Shown piece after piece: positions 41,801-49,714 of a stretch of DNA of 60,354 bases. A program made the position numbers and the translations under genes. Each line of letters opens with the position of its first letter. Position 1 is the stretch's first letter. The notes below the pieces were generated by a model that was not told where the DNA came from, did no database searches, and saw nothing but the letters and a program-made list of their open reading frames with translations. Origin of the DNA: JBGCEZ01 sp045106735. GTDB lineage: Bacteria > Planctomycetota > Phycisphaerae > Phycisphaerales > SM1A02. Location of the stretch: assembly GCA_045106735.1 (NCBI GenBank), contig JBGCEZ010000018.1:1-60354 (forward strand), read 5' to 3'.

Positions 41801-43564
41801 TCAGCACGGACCCCAGGCCGAGAGGACGGCCAGCAAGTCGTCAAAGCTGACCGTTCCATCGCCGGTCACGTCGGCCGGGCAACCGGGGCACGGCCCGAAC
41901 GCCGCCAGGACCGCGACCACATCGGTGAAGCCAACCATCCCATCCATGTCGACGTCGCCGACGCACGGAGGAATGTCGGCCAACGTGACGCAGATGTCGT
42001 CAATCGCGAACTCCTGGCCCGCGATCAGCAAGGTCTCGACCGGACCGTCCAGCGTGACGCGTCCCAAGACGCCGCCAGGAATCGGCGTGGTCATGACGCT
42101 GCAGCTCACCCCGGGGGCGATCGCCACTGGCGCCCCGGCCATATTGCCGACGAAGATCGGCGCGCCATTGACCTGCAGTTCCTCGGTACCGCCGAGGTCG
42201 GCGTACACGAACTCCACGCGCTCCACCAAGCCCACGGCCCCGGGCTTGGTGAAGAACGCGATGTTGTTCAGGCCCAGAACGCGGCCGCTCCCGAGACCGG
42301 CGAAGCTCGGAATGATGCGCGCTTCGTTGAAGAAGCCGCCGGTCGTCGCCTCGAACGCCGCATCCAGTCCATCTTCGGAGAACTGCGGAACGCCAACCGG
42401 CGTGCCGAAGGCCGCGCCCCAGCTCGTACCGAGCGCCTGGGACTCAAAGTCCATCAGGTGGTCGCACTCCGGCGGCGGTCCGTTTCCTTCAGATTCGCAG
42501 ATGTTGTCGATGTAGAACTCTTGCCCGGCGATGTGCAGCAGCGAAATCATGCCCGTCAAGGTCACAACGCCTCGGGTCCCGCCCGGGACGGGAATGCTGC
42601 TGACGGTGCACGTCACGCCCGGCGCGATGTTGAACGGGGCTGCACCGATCTGGCCGACGAAGATCGGAGCGCCGTTGACGCCGAGTTCCTCTGTGCCGCC
42701 GAGATCCATGTACTCGAACTCGACCTTGCCGACGGTCGCGGGATCGCTCGTCTTGACGAACATGGCGATGTTCTGCAGGCAGATGATGATGCCATCGCCC
42801 ATGCCGTTGAAGGCTGGGACGGCCACGGCAAGGTCGAAGGCCCCGGCGGTATTCGGCTCAAAGCCGGCGACGATGCCGTCTTCCGCGATCTGCACGTCCC
42901 CGGGAACGGTGCCGACGTCAACGCCCCACTTGGTATCGACGGGGACCGATTCAAAGTCCATCAATTGGTCGCAGTCGGGGCCGGGCGGCGGCGGTCCGTC
43001 GCAGACGGTGACGCAGATATCGTCGATCCAAAATTCCTGGCCGGCGATGGCGAATTTCTGCACGTTGCCATCGAGGGTGATCGTGCCGCGCTTGCCGCCG
43101 GGAATCGCCATGGCCGTCACGGTGGCGGTGATGCCGGGGGCAATGTTCAGCGGAGCGGCCGCGATGTCACCGGCAAAGACCGGGCCACCGTTGACCTGCA
43201 GCTCCTCGGATCCGCCGAAGTCCACGTACCCAAGCGTGACCTGCTCCACGCAGCCGAGGGCGCTCAGGTCGAAAAGCGACTGCAGATTGTTGAGCCGCAG
43301 GATTTGGCCGGTGCCGAACAGCGGCAACGGCGGATCGATGGTGGCCACGTTGTATGCGCCGCTGCTCATCGGGCCAAAGCTCACGTCGATGGCGTCCTCC
43401 GTGAACTGGGTGACGCCGGGCGGCGTGCCGAGTGGGCCTCCCCACGCATTCCCGATGGCTTGGCTGGAGAAGTCCACGGTGGCGTCCGCGGCCAATGCCG
43501 GAGACGCCAGGGCGGCCGCACTGGCCATGGCCGTGGCGACGAAAAGCGATGTCTTGAACGTCAT
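41801..43564 (-). CDS. Secreted protein of three tandem repeats with dockerin-like tail
   Basis: 587 residues from ATG 43564, with GAGGA about 8 nt upstream. Signal peptide MTFKTSLFVATAMASAAALA. Three homologous domains of about 170 residues follow; in each the order is D/E-D-G/A-(I/L)-x-(V/A)-x-F, then (D/N)-(L/F)-GG-(S/T)-EEL-x-VNG, (A/G)-P-x-(N/A)-IAPG-(I/V)-(T/S), VTL-x-G and IAGQEF-x-IDDIC. It ends with dockerin-like units (DVDMDGMVGFTDVVAVLAAF, DVTGDGTVSFDDLLAVLSAW). The repeat unit looks like a beta-sandwich and is unrecognised. Probably a surface or extracellular binding protein. Confidence 0.78.
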   Translation of the reverse strand: MTFKTSLFVATAMASAAALASPALAADATVDFSSQAIGNAWGGPLGTPPGVTQFTEDAIDVSFGPMSSGAYNVATIDPPLPLFGTGQILRLNNLQSLFDLSALGCVEQVTLGYVDFGGSEELQVNGGPVFAGDIAAAPLNIAPGITATVTAMAIPGGKRGTITLDGNVQKFAIAGQEFWIDDICVTVCDGPPPPGPDCDQLMDFESVPVDTKWGVDVGTVPGDVQIAEDGIVAGFEPNTAGAFDLAVAVPAFNGMGDGIIICLQNIAMFVKTSDPATVGKVEFEYMDLGGTEELGVNGAPIFVGQIGAAPFNIAPGVTCTVSSIPVPGGTRGVVTLTGMISLLHIAGQEFYIDNICESEGNGPPPECDHLMDFESQALGTSWGAAFGTPVGVPQFSEDGLDAAFEATTGGFFNEARIIPSFAGLGSGRVLGLNNIAFFTKPGAVGLVERVEFVYADLGGTEELQVNGAPIFVGNMAGAPVAIAPGVSCSVMTTPIPGGVLGRVTLDGPVETLLIAGQEFAIDDICVTLADIPPCVGDVDMDGMVGFTDVVAVLAAFGPCPGCPADVTGDGTVSFDDLLAVLSAWGPC

Positions 43565-43758
43565 CGGAGTTGTCCTCTTCTGCGGAAACAGGAGTGTGCG
43601 GTTGGGCAATGCGCCGGGCCGTCGACCGAACGTTGACCGACGGGCGCCGGAGTGCCTTGTTCCGCCGGGACAAGCCGCGATCGGCTTGAACTCCCCGTCA
43701 TCTGGTCGGTCTTCGCGGGGATCGCGGCCGTCCACCGGATCGGGGGCAGATTGCCCTG

Positions 43759-43818
43759 GGCATCCCATCGGGCATCCCAGCTGGCATCCCAGCTGGCATC
43801 CCATCTGGCATCCCGTAG
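43759..43818. repeat. 12-bp tandem repeat, 5 copies
   Basis: Units ggcatcccatcg, ggcatcccagct, ggcatcccagct, ggcatcccatct, ggcatcccgtag. It begins 9 bp beyond the terminator T-tract. It shares the ggcatc core with the in-gene array at 35039. Confidence 0.88.
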
Positions 43819-43826
43819 GGGCCACG

Positions 43827-43854
43827 AAAAAGCGGGCCGGACTGACCGACCCGC
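43827..43854 (-). terminator. Rho-independent terminator
   Basis: On the minus strand a 9-bp stem with one mismatch (gcgggtcgg ... ccggcccgc) around loop tcagt is followed by TTTTTC. It lies 38 bp after the stop of the 43892-44821 gene and therefore closes that transcript. Confidence 0.8.
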
Positions 43855-43891
43855 GTGGGGAAATTCTCGCGCTTCTCTTCCTTGGTCCCGG

Positions 43892-44821
43892 TCAGGGGCA
43901 TTCCCCGAACCCAGAAAGCAGGGTCAAGAGGTCCGAGAATCCGACCGAACCATTGCAGTTGAAATCGCCGGGACACCGCCCGCCGGAACACGGTCCCCAA
44001 TTCGCGAGCAACTGGACCAGGTCGACGAACGTGATGGCCCCGTCAAAGTCAAAGTCGCCAGGGCACCCGCACTCATCGGGAATGCCGTCTTGGTTTTCGT
44101 CGAGCGACTCGCCGAAGGCAATGTCGCACGCGTCGAGAATGCCATTGCAGTTGCAGTCCATGTTCGGTCCGCCACCGAAGGTCACCTGCTGGAGACCGAT
44201 GCTGTAGTTGCCGCCCTGCCGAAACGGTCCTTGCCAGGCGAGCAACGGATCGCCCGCCCCCTGGCCATCGGGGCCGGAGAGCTCTTCCCGCGTCTCCTGC
44301 GTGAAGATCGGGCCCGATTGGCTGCCAGGATCCACGTTGCTGACCGAGATCCCAATCCAGTATCGACCCGGCTCTTCAAGCTCGAAGCCCGAGCCATCGT
44401 TGGAAAAGGCAGTCAACCGGCTCGCCTGCACGCCGTTGTCCGCGTCATCGTTGCCGAGCAAACCGAACGCTTGCTTGGGGCCCTCTGGCTGAAACAGCCA
44501 GAGTTGGGTGTCGAAGTCGGTGTTGCCGCCTTCGCCCTGCAGCAACGAAGCGATGAACTCCGCGGGGTCGCAGATGCGGATCAGGTAGAGGTCGATGACA
44601 TCGGGTTCCATCGGGCCCATCTGGCCTTCGATGACTCCGTTGATCTTCGTCAGCGGGCCACTGCCGTCGGTGACCTGCCCGTTGTCCGGGCGATCACCGG
44701 CATCGCCGATGGAATCCTCGAGCCAAACCGGGCCCGCCCCGGCCTGGGCACCAATGAGGGCCGCCGAGCATGCAGCCACAAGGGCCGCTGCGGCCCCAAA
44801 GCGTCGCGTATTCATTCCCAT
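43892..44821 (-). CDS. Secreted protein with dockerin/TSP3-like calcium repeats
   Basis: 309 residues. Signal peptide (RRFGAAAALVAACSAALIGAQA); ggaggagg lies just upstream, serving ATG 44821 or 44815. The N-terminal domain (VIDLYLIRICDPAEFIASLL, DFDTQLWLFQ, GLLGNDDADNG, PGRYWIGIS) resembles bacterial pre-peptidase C-terminal-like beta domains. The C-terminal third is calcium loops: DCNCNGILDACDI, DENQDGIPDECG, DFDFDGAITFVDLVQLLANW and DFNCNGSVGFSDLLTLLSGF. It begins 42 bp after the kinase stop, so it may be read from the sigma/kinase transcript. Function unknown. Confidence 0.8.
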   Translation of the reverse strand: MGMNTRRFGAAAALVAACSAALIGAQAGAGPVWLEDSIGDAGDRPDNGQVTDGSGPLTKINGVIEGQMGPMEPDVIDLYLIRICDPAEFIASLLQGEGGNTDFDTQLWLFQPEGPKQAFGLLGNDDADNGVQASRLTAFSNDGSGFELEEPGRYWIGISVSNVDPGSQSGPIFTQETREELSGPDGQGAGDPLLAWQGPFRQGGNYSIGLQQVTFGGGPNMDCNCNGILDACDIAFGESLDENQDGIPDECGCPGDFDFDGAITFVDLVQLLANWGPCSGGRCPGDFNCNGSVGFSDLLTLLSGFGECP

Positions 44822-44863
44822 GTCCTCCTCCAGGCCCGGCGAATGGGGACGCCGCGGCCTGGC

Positions 44864-47539
44864 TTACGGTACCGAAGGTGAGCTCCGTGAGGTACACGCG
44901 ATTCGGAGCTTCCGCGCCCGCTCGCGAAGTGGATGGGCCTCGTCAAGCGGCGTTCGGAGCATGTTCTCGGCCAATGCCAGGTGTTCGATCGCGCGTTCGG
45001 GTTCTTGACGGGCCAGGTAGCCAGCGGCCAGCACGAGGTGGGCATCGGCGACATCCGGGTGATCCGAACTGTGGACGGCCACGAGTTCGGCCAGGGCCGT
45101 CTGGGCGATGGGAACCGCGGTCTCTGGCCGTCCGCGGCCGATCTCGGCTCGCGCGAGCAAGAGTTCTGCCTCGCTGATCGCCGCGGCCGGGCGTGCTTCG
45201 GATGCGGCGAGCCGGTCACGAACATCGCTGGCGAGCGCGGCGGCCCCGTCCCAGTCCTCCGACGCCAAGCACCAAGCGGTGCGGACCAAACTGGCCCGAA
45301 TCCGCCGACGATCATCGGCGCTGAACTGGGTGGACCGGGTCTCGACTTCGTCGAGGATCGCCCCCGCCGCCGCGACGTTGCCCTGCCCGATGCGGCAACT
45401 GGCCAAGTGCAGCCGGGCCCGCAGGGCGTAGCGTTCCAACCGGGTCCGGGTCTCGGGGTCCGATTCCGTATCGCGCCGGCGCTCGATCGTGTCGGCGGCG
45501 GACCCGAGCAAGTCGGCGGCCTCGTCCAGCCGGCCAAGGTCGGCGAGCAGGATCGCGAAGTTGTTGCGGGTGGCGGCCGTCCACGGCGAGTCCGGGCCGA
45601 GCGTCGCTTCACGAATCTCCAGCGACTCGCGGTAGTGGCCGACGGCCTCGGTGTACGCGCCAGAACGAGACAACGTGGCGGCAAGGTCATTGAGTGAATC
45701 GGCGAGTTCCGCCGAACGTGGGCCGTGATGACGCCGGCGAAGCTCGACCGCCGCACGGTAGGCGACTTCGGCGTCGTCCATCCGGCGCTGCCAGTAGCGG
45801 ACGCGGCCCAGGGCATGGTGGGCTTCGGCCAGGGCCCTGGGGTCGGCATCGTGTTCCTCGCGGAGGGCAAGGCACCGTTCGGCGTGGCCGGCCGCGCGCT
45901 CGGGTTGCCCCAGGTCGATCCACGAGCGCGTCAGGAGCAGGCGCATGTCAGCCTCGCCGAGCCGGTCCGCCGGACTCGCGTCCTTGGCGTTGGCGTTCGA
46001 CTCCACCGCCGCTTCGAAGGTTGCGACCCGATCGGCGTCGACCGGCATGGCCACGAACGGATCACTGATCGGACGGGCGGCCTGCAGGAGCCACAGTTGG
46101 AGCTGCCGGTTCTCGCCGAGTTTGCGGTTGCGTTCACCGATCACCGCCACGATCGCCACCGCGGCCACCAGGCCCAGGGCGATCGCCGCCGCGGCGAGGC
46201 GCTTGCGGCGGCGGGCCGCCCATCGCCGGGCGACGTACCAGCGTGAATGCCGAAGCGCCGCCACCGCTTCGCCGCGCACGAGCCGGCGGAACTCATCGGC
46301 CATCTCGGCGGCTGTTTGGTATCGGTCGTCGGCCCGCTTCTCCAAGCTCCGGAGCAAGACCGCCTCGACATCGCCGCGCAACGATCGGTCGTGCCGGTGC
46401 GGCGGGATCGGCGGAACTTCCGCGATGGCCCGGCCGAGGGCGACCACCGACTCGTGCGTTCCGTGCGGCGTGGTGCCGGTCAGCAATTCGTACGCCAGCA
46501 CGCCGATCGCCCACGTGTCCGTGCGCATGTCAACATCGCGCACCTTGCCGAGGCACTGCTCGGGACTCATGTACCGCGGCGTGCCGACCCACTGACCGGT
46601 CAACGTCGCGCCGGCCGTGGCCTCAGGATCAACGCCGCGGGCAACGCCGAAGTCGATGATCTTGACCGCGCCCTGTTCGTCGACCAGGACGTTGTCGGGT
46701 TTCAGGTCGCGGTGGATCACGCCTCGCTGGTGACCGTGGTGCACCGCATCGGCGACGGCGGCCATGAGTCGCAGCCGTTCGGACGCTCCCAACTGCTCGT
46801 CGTCGGCGTAGCCGGTGATCGATCGGGCGCCGGGCACGAATTCCATGGCGATCCATGGATGGCTGCCTCCGGCTCCGTCCTCGACCCCGACTTGGAGGAG
46901 CTGCGCGATCCCGGGATGCCGAAGGCGGGCAAGCGAGCGAATCTCGATCTCGAATCGCCGGGCAAGCTCGGGGCTGCCCGCTCCACTGCGGAGCCGTTTG
47001 AGGGCGACGGTGCGCTGCGGGTGATCCTGTTCGGCCTCGAAGACCGTGCCCATGCCGCCTTCGCCCAGGAGCCGGACGATCCGGAACGGGCCGATGCGCT
47101 CCGGCAAGCGTGCGGCGGCGGCGACCGCTCGCGAGGCGGCGGCCGCGGCGGATGCGGCGGGGCCTGGGTTTGCCTCCCCTGTCGCGTCCGCGCCCCCGCC
47201 CCCGCCCGGTCCGGCATCGGCCGAGAGGCGCGTCGCCGGGGACTCGGACTCGGTGACCGCGGCCGAGCGAGCTCGATCCACTGCCGCGCGAGCGATCGCA
47301 TCGTCGTGGAGCCACGACGGCGGCTGGGCGTCGGCTCGGAGCATGCGAACGACGGCATCTCGGACCCGTGCGTCGCCATCGCAGCGGCGATGCAGCACGT
47401 CGGCCTGTTCAGATTCAGGACAGCCGATGACCGCGGCGAAGATGTCCATCACTTGGCCGGGGTCTGGACCGGGGTCTGGGCCAGCGTCTTGACCGGAGTC
47501 GGGGTCGAAGTCCGGGGCAGGGTCCGAGGCGGAGCTCAT
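44864..47539 (-). CDS. Membrane Ser/Thr protein kinase with TPR-like sensor
   Basis: 891 residues from ATG 47539. A low-complexity Asp/Pro/Gly leader and a helical segment precede a Hanks-type kinase (about 150-425): LLGEGGMGTVFEAEQ, ATP lysine K181, HRDLK with Asp278, DFG at 296-298, GTPRYMSPEQ. One membrane helix (about 448-467) is followed by TPR-like repeats (LAEAHHALGRVRYWQRRMDDAEVAYRAAVELRRRHHG, AELADSLNDLAATLSRSGAYTEAVGHYRESLEI, TRNNFAILLADLGRLDEAADLL). Catalytic residues are intact. It overlaps the sigma factor stop by 4 bp (ATGA 47536-47539), so kinase and sigma are made from one message and probably act in one pathway. Confidence 0.93.
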   Translation of the reverse strand: MSSASDPAPDFDPDSGQDAGPDPGPDPGQVMDIFAAVIGCPESEQADVLHRRCDGDARVRDAVVRMLRADAQPPSWLHDDAIARAAVDRARSAAVTESESPATRLSADAGPGGGGGADATGEANPGPAASAAAAASRAVAAAARLPERIGPFRIVRLLGEGGMGTVFEAEQDHPQRTVALKRLRSGAGSPELARRFEIEIRSLARLRHPGIAQLLQVGVEDGAGGSHPWIAMEFVPGARSITGYADDEQLGASERLRLMAAVADAVHHGHQRGVIHRDLKPDNVLVDEQGAVKIIDFGVARGVDPEATAGATLTGQWVGTPRYMSPEQCLGKVRDVDMRTDTWAIGVLAYELLTGTTPHGTHESVVALGRAIAEVPPIPPHRHDRSLRGDVEAVLLRSLEKRADDRYQTAAEMADEFRRLVRGEAVAALRHSRWYVARRWAARRRKRLAAAAIALGLVAAVAIVAVIGERNRKLGENRQLQLWLLQAARPISDPFVAMPVDADRVATFEAAVESNANAKDASPADRLGEADMRLLLTRSWIDLGQPERAAGHAERCLALREEHDADPRALAEAHHALGRVRYWQRRMDDAEVAYRAAVELRRRHHGPRSAELADSLNDLAATLSRSGAYTEAVGHYRESLEIREATLGPDSPWTAATRNNFAILLADLGRLDEAADLLGSAADTIERRRDTESDPETRTRLERYALRARLHLASCRIGQGNVAAAGAILDEVETRSTQFSADDRRRIRASLVRTAWCLASEDWDGAAALASDVRDRLAASEARPAAAISEAELLLARAEIGRGRPETAVPIAQTALAELVAVHSSDHPDVADAHLVLAAGYLARQEPERAIEHLALAENMLRTPLDEAHPLRERARKLRIACTSRSSPSVP

Positions 47540-48150
47540 GAATCCGGGGGGGCGGCGGCCCCGTCGCCGGCGTCTGGCCCTGACGGATCGGCCGGTTCCA
47601 ACTGCGTGGCCAGCCATGCGCGGGCGATCCGCCAATCCTCGGCCACGGTGCTGCGGGCGACGCCGAGGGCCCGGGCGGCTTGCTCAATGCTCGCGCCGGC
47701 AAAGAACCGCAACTCCACCACGCGGGCTCGCCGTGGCTGGTGTTCGTGCATCGACCGCAAGGCCGCATCCAACTCGAGAACGTCGACCGCCGGCTCGTCG
47801 GGAGCCGGGGCAACTGCGGCGTGTTCGTGGAGCGGTTCGCGTCGCCGATCACCGCCGCGCTTGATGGCCCCGGAACGTCGGGCGCGGTCCACCAGGATCT
47901 GACGCATCGCGGTCGCAGCGACGGCGATGAAGTGGTCCTGATCGCGGAAGCCATCGGAGTCGGCCAAGCGGAGCCATGCCTCGTGGACGAGGGCAGTGGG
48001 CTGCAAGGTGGCCGCGCCGCCCCGAAAGTAGCTGCCGGCAATGCGCCGCAGCTGCTCGTAGACCTGTGGCAGTGCATCCTCTGGACGCAGCGCCCCCGGC
48101 TCGAGTGGATCCGGGGGACTGGCGTGTGGCGGCTCTGCGGATTCCGACAC
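47536..48150 (-). CDS. ECF-type sigma factor coupled to kinase
   Basis: 204 residues. Region 2: PTALVHEAWLRLADS and HFIAVAATAMRQILVDRARRSGAIKRGG. Region 4: RARVVELRFFAGASIEQAARALGVARSTVAEDWRIARAWLATQL. Same TIGR02999-like group as the sigma factor at 17435. First gene of the sigma/kinase operon. The tail (DPSGPDAGDGAAAPPDS) is low complexity. Divergent from the MRJP-like lipoprotein gene over a 206-bp gap. Confidence 0.9.
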   Translation of the reverse strand: MSESAEPPHASPPDPLEPGALRPEDALPQVYEQLRRIAGSYFRGGAATLQPTALVHEAWLRLADSDGFRDQDHFIAVAATAMRQILVDRARRSGAIKRGGDRRREPLHEHAAVAPAPDEPAVDVLELDAALRSMHEHQPRRARVVELRFFAGASIEQAARALGVARSTVAEDWRIARAWLATQLEPADPSGPDAGDGAAAPPDS

Positions 48151-48356
48151 GTGGGGAGGCTCCGACGGGAGGTGACCGGGTCATGCTACCAGTCGGCGGA
48201 CGGAGACCCCAACGCACCGGCATCGCCCACACGTCGCCCACGCATCACTTGGCCTCGATCAGGTCCCGAACGGAGGTTGCCGGCGACGGCGGCCGCCGGA
48301 CTTCTGCTCGGGCTACAGTCCGCCTTCTGTTCGCCCAACCACTTGCGGAGCCCTCC

Positions 48357-49553
48357 GTGCATCAGTCCAAGCGTCGCATTCGAACGTCGCTCGCAGCAGC
48401 GTCCTCCTCCGCCGCCGCCGTGGCCGCCCTGGTCGCCACCACGGTTCTGTCCGGTTGCGTGTCCGGTGGTTCGCCAGCCGGGACCGCTGACGCGAGCGCA
48501 TCACCGGGATCGCCCTCGGCCCGCGTGGTCCCGGAGCGTTGGGCCACCCTGACGGACACGCCGGGCAACCTGGCCGTCAGCCCCGATGGCCGCGTGTTCG
48601 TGAGCATGCATCCGTTTGGCGAGCCATCGGGGGCCCGGGTCTTTGAGATCGATCCGTCGCGCCCTCCCGCGCCGTTCCCGCCGGGCTGGAGTGGGCCGCG
48701 GACCGGAGCTGCTCCAGGGATTGCATCGATCATCGGCATCGAATGTGACGCCGACGGGCGGCTGTGGATGCTCGACGCCGGCGGGCCGGATGCCCCGCCG
48801 CGCGTGGTGGCCTGGGACCTGAGCACGAACGCACTGCACGCCGTTGTTGACCTGCCGCGTCCGGTGAGCCGTGAGGCGTCCTTCATCCAGGACCTCGCCA
48901 TCGACCTGAACCGCGGACGGATCTACTTGGCCGACGCGGCCATTGGCGGCACGCCGGAGACGGGCGAACCGGCGCTGATTGTCGTCGACCTTGCGACGAA
49001 GAGCGCCCGCCGCGTGCTTGAAGGCCATCGCTCGGTCATGCCGGAAGATGTCGACGTCACCGTCGCGGGCATCCCCGCCACGTTCGCCGATGGCTCGCGG
49101 CCGCGCGTGGGCGTCAATCCGATCGAGATCGGCCCCAACGACGAGTGGGTCTACTTCGGGGCCATGAACGGACGGTCGCTTTACCGTGTTCGCGCGGCGG
49201 CTCTGGCCGACGACTCGCTGCCGGCGGCCGAGCTCGGAGCGAGCGTCGAGCGACACGGCGACAAGCCGGTGAGCGATGGGATCGGCGTGGACGTGGCTGG
49301 CAACGTGTACGTCACGGACCTGGAACATGGGCGCATCACAATCACCACCCCCGATGGTCGATCTCGCCCGTTCACCGGTGGCCCGCCGCTGGCCTGGCCC
49401 GACGGCATGTCGGGCGGCCCCGACGGCTGGATGTACGTCGTCGTCAACCAACTGCATCGGCACCCCGCCTTGAGCGGCGGCGAAGGAACGCCCGTTCGCC
49501 CCTTCGAGATCGTGCGCTTCCGCCCCGCCGCGCCCCTGCCCCTCGGCCGCTGA
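48357..49553 (+). CDS. Major royal jelly protein/yellow-like lipoprotein
   Basis: 398 residues from GTG 48357, with GGAG at 48347-48350. Basic N terminus, hydrophobic segment and lipobox VLSGC, so membrane-anchored outside the cytoplasm. The body is a six-bladed-propeller sequence of the MRJP/yellow family: NLAVSPDGRVFVSMHPFG, DADGRLWMLDAGG, RVVAWDLSTNALHAVVDLP, QDLAIDLNRGRIYLADAA, NEWVYFGAMNGRSLYRVRAAAL, KPVSDGIGVDVAGNVYVTDLEHGRI, WPDGMSGGPDGWMYVVVNQLHR. Bacterial members are mostly uncharacterised and may be lactonase-like. Alone on its strand until the asparagine synthetase gene. Confidence 0.87.
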   Translation: MHQSKRRIRTSLAAASSSAAAVAALVATTVLSGCVSGGSPAGTADASASPGSPSARVVPERWATLTDTPGNLAVSPDGRVFVSMHPFGEPSGARVFEIDPSRPPAPFPPGWSGPRTGAAPGIASIIGIECDADGRLWMLDAGGPDAPPRVVAWDLSTNALHAVVDLPRPVSREASFIQDLAIDLNRGRIYLADAAIGGTPETGEPALIVVDLATKSARRVLEGHRSVMPEDVDVTVAGIPATFADGSRPRVGVNPIEIGPNDEWVYFGAMNGRSLYRVRAAALADDSLPAAELGASVERHGDKPVSDGIGVDVAGNVYVTDLEHGRITITTPDGRSRPFTGGPPLAWPDGMSGGPDGWMYVVVNQLHRHPALSGGEGTPVRPFEIVRFRPAAPLPLGR

Positions 49554-49714
49554 TCGCGCTGATCGTGCGCCGAGCATCCCTGGACATCGCCGCGCAAGAC
49601 CGGGCTCGGCCAAATGTGCCCGGTCACGGTGGGCCGAACGTCCGATCATCCGCCCCTGGCGGCCGAAGCTCATGAACCTCTTGTCCACCGGCGGAATCGG
49701 CCGATGTGGATCGC

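Larger units (their letters stand above)
43565..43891. other. Intergenic 327 bp with terminator and 12-bp repeats
   Basis: It lies between two minus-strand dockerin-tagged genes. From right to left it contains a T-tailed hairpin (43827-43854), five 12-bp tandem repeats (43759-43818) and about 190 bp without visible structure that should hold the promoter of the three-repeat protein gene. No gene seen. Confidence 0.5.

Noticed and set aside
41276..43636. A 786-codon plus-strand frame opposite PPK2 and the three-repeat protein
   Set aside because: The minus-strand proteins have family motifs, a signal peptide and internal repeats. The plus-strand frame lacks any of these.
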